Source of the DNA: RPQK01 sp041946865
Lineage (GTDB): Bacteria > Acidobacteriota > UBA6911 > RPQK01
Direction: 5' to 3'
Assembly (NCBI GenBank): GCA_041946865.1
Contig: JBHGBF010000091.1
Span: 1-18,216, forward strand
DNA length: 18,216 nt
A program made the translations under genes and the position numbers. Positions 15,293 to 18,216 of the stretch are shown piece after piece. Numbering within the stretch: the stretch's first letter is position 1; each line of letters begins with the position of its first letter. The notes beneath the pieces are model-generated. The model was not told the origin of the DNA. It ran no database searches and saw only the letters and a list, made by a program, of their open reading frames with translations.

Positions 15293-17140
15293 TCAGCACA
15301 ACACTTCCAGCGCGGCCGCCGGGTCTTTGAAGGGCGCGATTACGTAGACGCCGTCGAGCTCTTTGCGGGCCGTCTCCAGGATGTTGCGGGCTATATCGAA
15401 GCCGACGCAGCGCGCGTCCTTCCCCGCTTGTTCCAGTCTCGACAGCACCTTGTCCGGTATCGTGATTCCGGGAACTTCGTGATGCAGCCGCAGGGCGAGG
15501 CGATAGCTGGTCAGCGGCCAAACCGCCACGAGCACCGGGATCGGGGAGGGTCCGCCCAGAGCATCCAGAAAGCGGTACCAGCATTCCCATTCGAAGAAGA
15601 CCTGGGTCATGGCAAATCGGGCGCCGGCCTCAATTTTCTTCTCGAAGCGCGTCACTTCAGCCTGGACATCCGCCGCCGCCGGATTCACGGCGACCCCCAC
15701 CAGGAAATCGGTACAGGTTCCGATGAGGTTTCCGGTCGCGTCGCGCCCGCGATTGAGCTCGCTGATCAGTTTCACAAGCCCGATCGAGTCGGTTTGATAG
15801 ACGTCCATGCCGCCGGCCTGGCCGCCCAACTGCGAGGGATCGCCGGTAATCACCAGCAAGTTTCGAATACCGGCGGCGTGAGCTCCGAGCAGGTTCGCCT
15901 GGAGCCCCATGATGCTGGCGTCGCGCGGCGTGATGTGGGGGATGGCGGGAAGCCCGGCCCGCTCGATCAGCGCACTCATCCAGAGGGAATCCATGTGCAG
16001 CCGGGCCATCGGATTGCTGTTCACGTCGACCGCGTCCACCACTCCCGACTGTTTGAAGACCTCGATGGCCTCCATCAGCCGCCCCGTTTCCGGCCCTTTG
16101 GGCGGATCGATTTGCACTGAGACCACGAATTGGCGCTGCTGAAACTTCTGGGCAAGCGCCGAGGAACTGACAGCGGGCTTTTCCATTCGCTCGGCCAGCG
16201 AGACGATCCCGGTTGGCACCGACTTGCGCTCGGTCGGGTTGACGGTTCGAATGGCTTCGGCCATGGCGCGGATGTGCTCGGGGCGCGTGCCGCAGCATCC
16301 CCCCACAATCCTGGCGCCCAGTCGCACCGCTTCCAAGGCAAAACTCGCGAAATATTCGGGAGATGAGTTCGGGTAGACGAACCGGCCGCCCCGGCGGCCG
16401 GGGACCCCGGCGTTCGGGTAGATCGACACGTGATGTCCGGGGTTGAGCGGAATCGTCTCCAGCAGTCGCAAAGCCTCACGGGGACCCATTCCGCAATTCA
16501 GTCCCAGCACCTCGACGGGGAGATCCGCAATATCTTCGAAGGATTCCACGGCGCGGTGAAGATCAATGTCCTCAAAATCCCCGCCGGAGTCGAAGTCCGC
16601 CGCGGCGAAAGTCAGCTGGGCGATGACCGGCAGCGAGCTGACGCTTCTTATCGCCTGCACGGCAATCCGAAGCTCGCTCGAGGAGGGGAAAGTCTCGACA
16701 ATGAACAGCTCGACGCCCCTTTGCTCCAAGACCTCCGCCTGTTCCTTGTAATGATCCTCGGCCAGTCGCCGGTCCTGCTGGCTCATGAAATCGAAGGCCA
16801 GGCCGGCCGGACCTATAGAGCCGGCTATGATGACGTCTTTGCCCGCCACGTCGCGCGCCTCACGGGCGATCTTGACGGCTCTGCTGTTCAGCTCCTCGAC
16901 CTTGGAGTCCAGGTTGAACTCGCGCAGTTTGTTGCGGTTCGCGCCAAAGGTGTTGGTTTCAATTATATCAGCGCCGGCGGCAATGTACTGGAGGTGCGCG
17001 GCAAGGACGACATCCGGATGCGAGAGGTTCGCCTCCTCCACGCATCTCTGCCCGGGGCCAAGCTCCTGCATCAGGAACGTACCCATCGCTCCGTCGCCAA
17101 CCAAAACGTTTTTCTTCAGGCGTTCAAGGAATTTGGACAT
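15293..17140 (-). CDS. Bifunctional homocysteine S-methyltransferase / 5,10-methylenetetrahydrofolate reductase
   Basis: This 615-residue fusion is of the kind known as YitJ in Bacillus. Residues 1-300 are a homocysteine-binding barrel: VLVGDGAMGTFLMQEL at the N-terminus, ETNTFGANR, and the zinc-binding cysteines Cys216 (LGLNCG) and Cys282-Cys283 (GGCCGTRPEH). It transfers a methyl group to homocysteine to make methionine. Residues about 335-615 are an FAD-dependent MetF barrel (VVSVQIDPPKGPE, PHITPRD, LLVITGDPS, FAMTQVFFE), which reduces methylene- to methyl-tetrahydrofolate. The ATG at 17140 fits the conserved N-terminus. The frame is open for 35 more codons upstream but holds no family sequence. 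The ribosome binding site is weak (AGAAAAG). It lies 147 bases after a pterin-dependent methyltransferase in the same direction, probably one transcript. The methyl donor of the first domain is not readable from sequence. Confidence 0.93.
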   Translation of the reverse strand: MSKFLERLKKNVLVGDGAMGTFLMQELGPGQRCVEEANLSHPDVVLAAHLQYIAAGADIIETNTFGANRNKLREFNLDSKVEELNSRAVKIAREARDVAGKDVIIAGSIGPAGLAFDFMSQQDRRLAEDHYKEQAEVLEQRGVELFIVETFPSSSELRIAVQAIRSVSSLPVIAQLTFAAADFDSGGDFEDIDLHRAVESFEDIADLPVEVLGLNCGMGPREALRLLETIPLNPGHHVSIYPNAGVPGRRGGRFVYPNSSPEYFASFALEAVRLGARIVGGCCGTRPEHIRAMAEAIRTVNPTERKSVPTGIVSLAERMEKPAVSSSALAQKFQQRQFVVSVQIDPPKGPETGRLMEAIEVFKQSGVVDAVDVNSNPMARLHMDSLWMSALIERAGLPAIPHITPRDASIMGLQANLLGAHAAGIRNLLVITGDPSQLGGQAGGMDVYQTDSIGLVKLISELNRGRDATGNLIGTCTDFLVGVAVNPAAADVQAEVTRFEKKIEAGARFAMTQVFFEWECWYRFLDALGGPSPIPVLVAVWPLTSYRLALRLHHEVPGITIPDKVLSRLEQAGKDARCVGFDIARNILETARKELDGVYVIAPFKDPAAALEVLC

Positions 17141-17287
17141 GGTCTTTTCTAGATTGTATCGTGATTTGGGAAACCAGCAGTGACGAGGGAACGCGATGAG
17201 CGGAGTCGAGGACGTCGGCGACGCGGACAGAGCGCTTCGGTCCACCCTGGGTCACTGAGCCCACGTCGTCTATTTCGCGGGCGCCTG

Positions 17288-18079
17288 TTAAACCAGCTTG
17301 CCCGCCCGAAAAGCATTCAGGTACTCGGCGCAGAATTCATCCCTGCCTGTCAGCGCCTCTGCCGCTTTCACGACGGCCATCAGGTGCGGATCAGTTGGAT
17401 CGAGGATGGCGGCATCCAGCCCGCGGCTGATCAACATTCCCAGGAAGACCTCGTTAATCAACTTGCGCAGCGGAAGGCCGTGTGAGACGTTGCTGACACC
17501 GCAGCTCCGGTGCACATTTGGGAACTGGCGGGTCAGTTCTCCGACCGCCTCCAACATCCCGGTGCAGTGCGAGGCGTCCACGCTGAGCGGTAGAATGCAG
17601 GAATCGACGTAAATGTCGTCTTCCGGGACTCCCTGACCGGTGAGATATTCCACCAGGCGGAGGGCGGTGGAGATCCGGTCCTCGGCCGTACAGGGGGGAC
17701 CGGAGGCGGACATGCAAAGGGCAACGACCCGTGTCTGGTATTCCTTGATCAGCGGGATAAGCGCCTGCTTCCTTTCCGGCTCATCCGTTATGGAGTTGAT
17801 CATGGCACGTTTCCGACACAAAGGCAGAGCGAGCTTTAAGGCCTCCGGGTCGGCGCTGTCCAGGCAAAGGGGAACATCGACCTCCTCCTGAACAACTTTT
17901 ACGAGCCAGGGCAGATACTCAGGCTCACGGCCCGGTATTCCTCCGTTCACATCCAGAAAGTCTGCCCCCGCCTCTACCTGCTTTCTGGCCTCTTCCTTGA
18001 TGAGCTGCACGTCTCTGTCCACAGTGGCCTGGCCAACGCGCTTGCGCGTGGCATTGATTCTCTCTCCAATGATCAGCAC
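17288..18079 (-). CDS. Methyltetrahydrofolate-dependent methyltransferase, pterin-binding (AcsE/MetH-domain type)
   Basis: The 263-residue TIM barrel belongs to the pterin-binding family, which moves the methyl group of 5-methyl-tetrahydrofolate to a corrinoid protein. Visible signatures are LIIGERINATRK (2-13), AGADFLDVNGG near 35, the strand PLCLDSADPEALKLAL near 73, MINSITDEPERK, and GVSNVSHGLPLRKLINEVFL followed by RGLDAAILDP at the C-terminus. Length and motifs match stand-alone AcsE-type enzymes (about 262 residues) rather than DHPS. The GTG at 18079 is chosen because AGGAGG lies 8 bases upstream. The frame is open further to 18202 but the extra residues are not family-like. The corrinoid acceptor is not in the window. 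Acceptor choice (acetyl-CoA pathway corrinoid iron-sulfur protein, or methionine synthesis) is therefore open. Confidence 0.88.
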   Translation of the reverse strand: MLIIGERINATRKRVGQATVDRDVQLIKEEARKQVEAGADFLDVNGGIPGREPEYLPWLVKVVQEEVDVPLCLDSADPEALKLALPLCRKRAMINSITDEPERKQALIPLIKEYQTRVVALCMSASGPPCTAEDRISTALRLVEYLTGQGVPEDDIYVDSCILPLSVDASHCTGMLEAVGELTRQFPNVHRSCGVSNVSHGLPLRKLINEVFLGMLISRGLDAAILDPTDPHLMAVVKAAEALTGRDEFCAEYLNAFRAGKLV

Positions 18080-18087
18080 GACTTTCT

Positions 18088-18093
18088 CCTCCT
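18088..18093 (-). promoter_or_regulatory. Ribosome binding site deciding the GTG start at 18079
   Basis: On the minus strand AGGAGG, within a longer GAGGAGGAG, lies 8 bases before the GTG codon that begins the conserved LIIGERINA segment. Confidence 0.8.
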
Positions 18094-18116
18094 CACTCGA
18101 TTGCAGCAAAAGGGTA

Positions 18117-18145
18117 ATTATCACCAGTGGGGTGCCATACCGCAA
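18117..18145 (-). promoter_or_regulatory. Candidate promoter of the methyltransferase / MetF-fusion unit
   Basis: On the minus strand TTGCGG (18140-18145) and GATAAT (18117-18122) are separated by 17 bases. The -10 matches consensus at five of six positions; the -35 only keeps TTG. It lies about 38 bases before the GTG start. CATAC...GTATG forms a small palindrome across the -35 (+ strand 18136-18150), a possible operator. Confidence 0.35.
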
Positions 18146-18216
18146 GTATGAGACAGCTGCCAGAGGTAACCCCTCAGTTTTTTGTTGGGAGTGTGGCAGC
18201 AACGAGGAGAGAGGCC

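Noticed and set aside
17153..17158. TACAAT on the minus strand as a -10 box for the MetF fusion gene
   Set aside because: It lies only 12 bases before the ATG and has no matching -35 box at 16-18 bases.

Overview
This 18.2 kb window is GC-rich, gene-dense bacterial chromosome. It carries a complete smc gene, amino-acid, cofactor and one-carbon metabolism, an ECF sigma factor with a membrane-bound VWA partner, a secreted DUF1080 protein and a tandem-receiver response regulator. The gene mix and a dispersed GTTCGTAGTTCCGCC-type palindromic repeat would fit an Acidobacteriota or similar environmental lineage. That is an inference from style: there is no rRNA or other phylogenetic marker I can place precisely. 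I see no transposase, integrase, phage gene, CRISPR array, tRNA or rRNA.

Layout. Positions 1-127 are a degenerate heptamer tandem repeat that runs up to the start codon of nadB (128-1744, +). Next comes thrC (1757-2971, +), whose ribosome binding site overlaps the nadB stop, so the two aspartate-consuming pathways are translationally linked. The gap at 2972-3164 contains a sequence that can fold into a branched RNA, followed by a strong intrinsic terminator. On the minus strand an ECF sigma factor (5552-6097) overlaps by 4 bp a membrane-anchored protein with an anti-sigma-like N-terminus and a YfbK-type VWA module (3165-5555). Divergent from it is smc (6255-9842, +), followed by a small membrane protein with a coiled coil (9912-10172, +).

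The convergent junction at 10173-10335 is packed with palindromes. It includes a half copy of a repeat found again, at full length, in the second convergent junction (15187-15270). Uridine kinase (10336-10947, -, GTG start) lies 7 bp after a secreted DUF1080 / 3-keto-disaccharide hydrolase-like protein (10955-11689, -). A TPR protein with a possible TolB/FlgO-like segment (11909-13762, +) and a two-receiver response regulator (14148-15119, +) follow. A 385-base non-coding gap with a probable terminator separates them.

The right end is a minus-strand one-carbon module: a stand-alone pterin-binding methyltransferase of the AcsE/MetH-domain type (17288-18079), then a homocysteine S-methyltransferase / methylenetetrahydrofolate reductase fusion (15293-17140). 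Together they cover making, transferring and using methyl-tetrahydrofolate. The missing corrinoid partner would have to lie outside the window.

No wholly new system is evident. The points most worth following are the sigma / anti-sigma-VWA pair, the one-carbon module with its MetH-like domains on separate polypeptides, the paired palindromic repeats at convergent junctions, the candidate structured RNA after thrC and the heptamer array abutting nadB.
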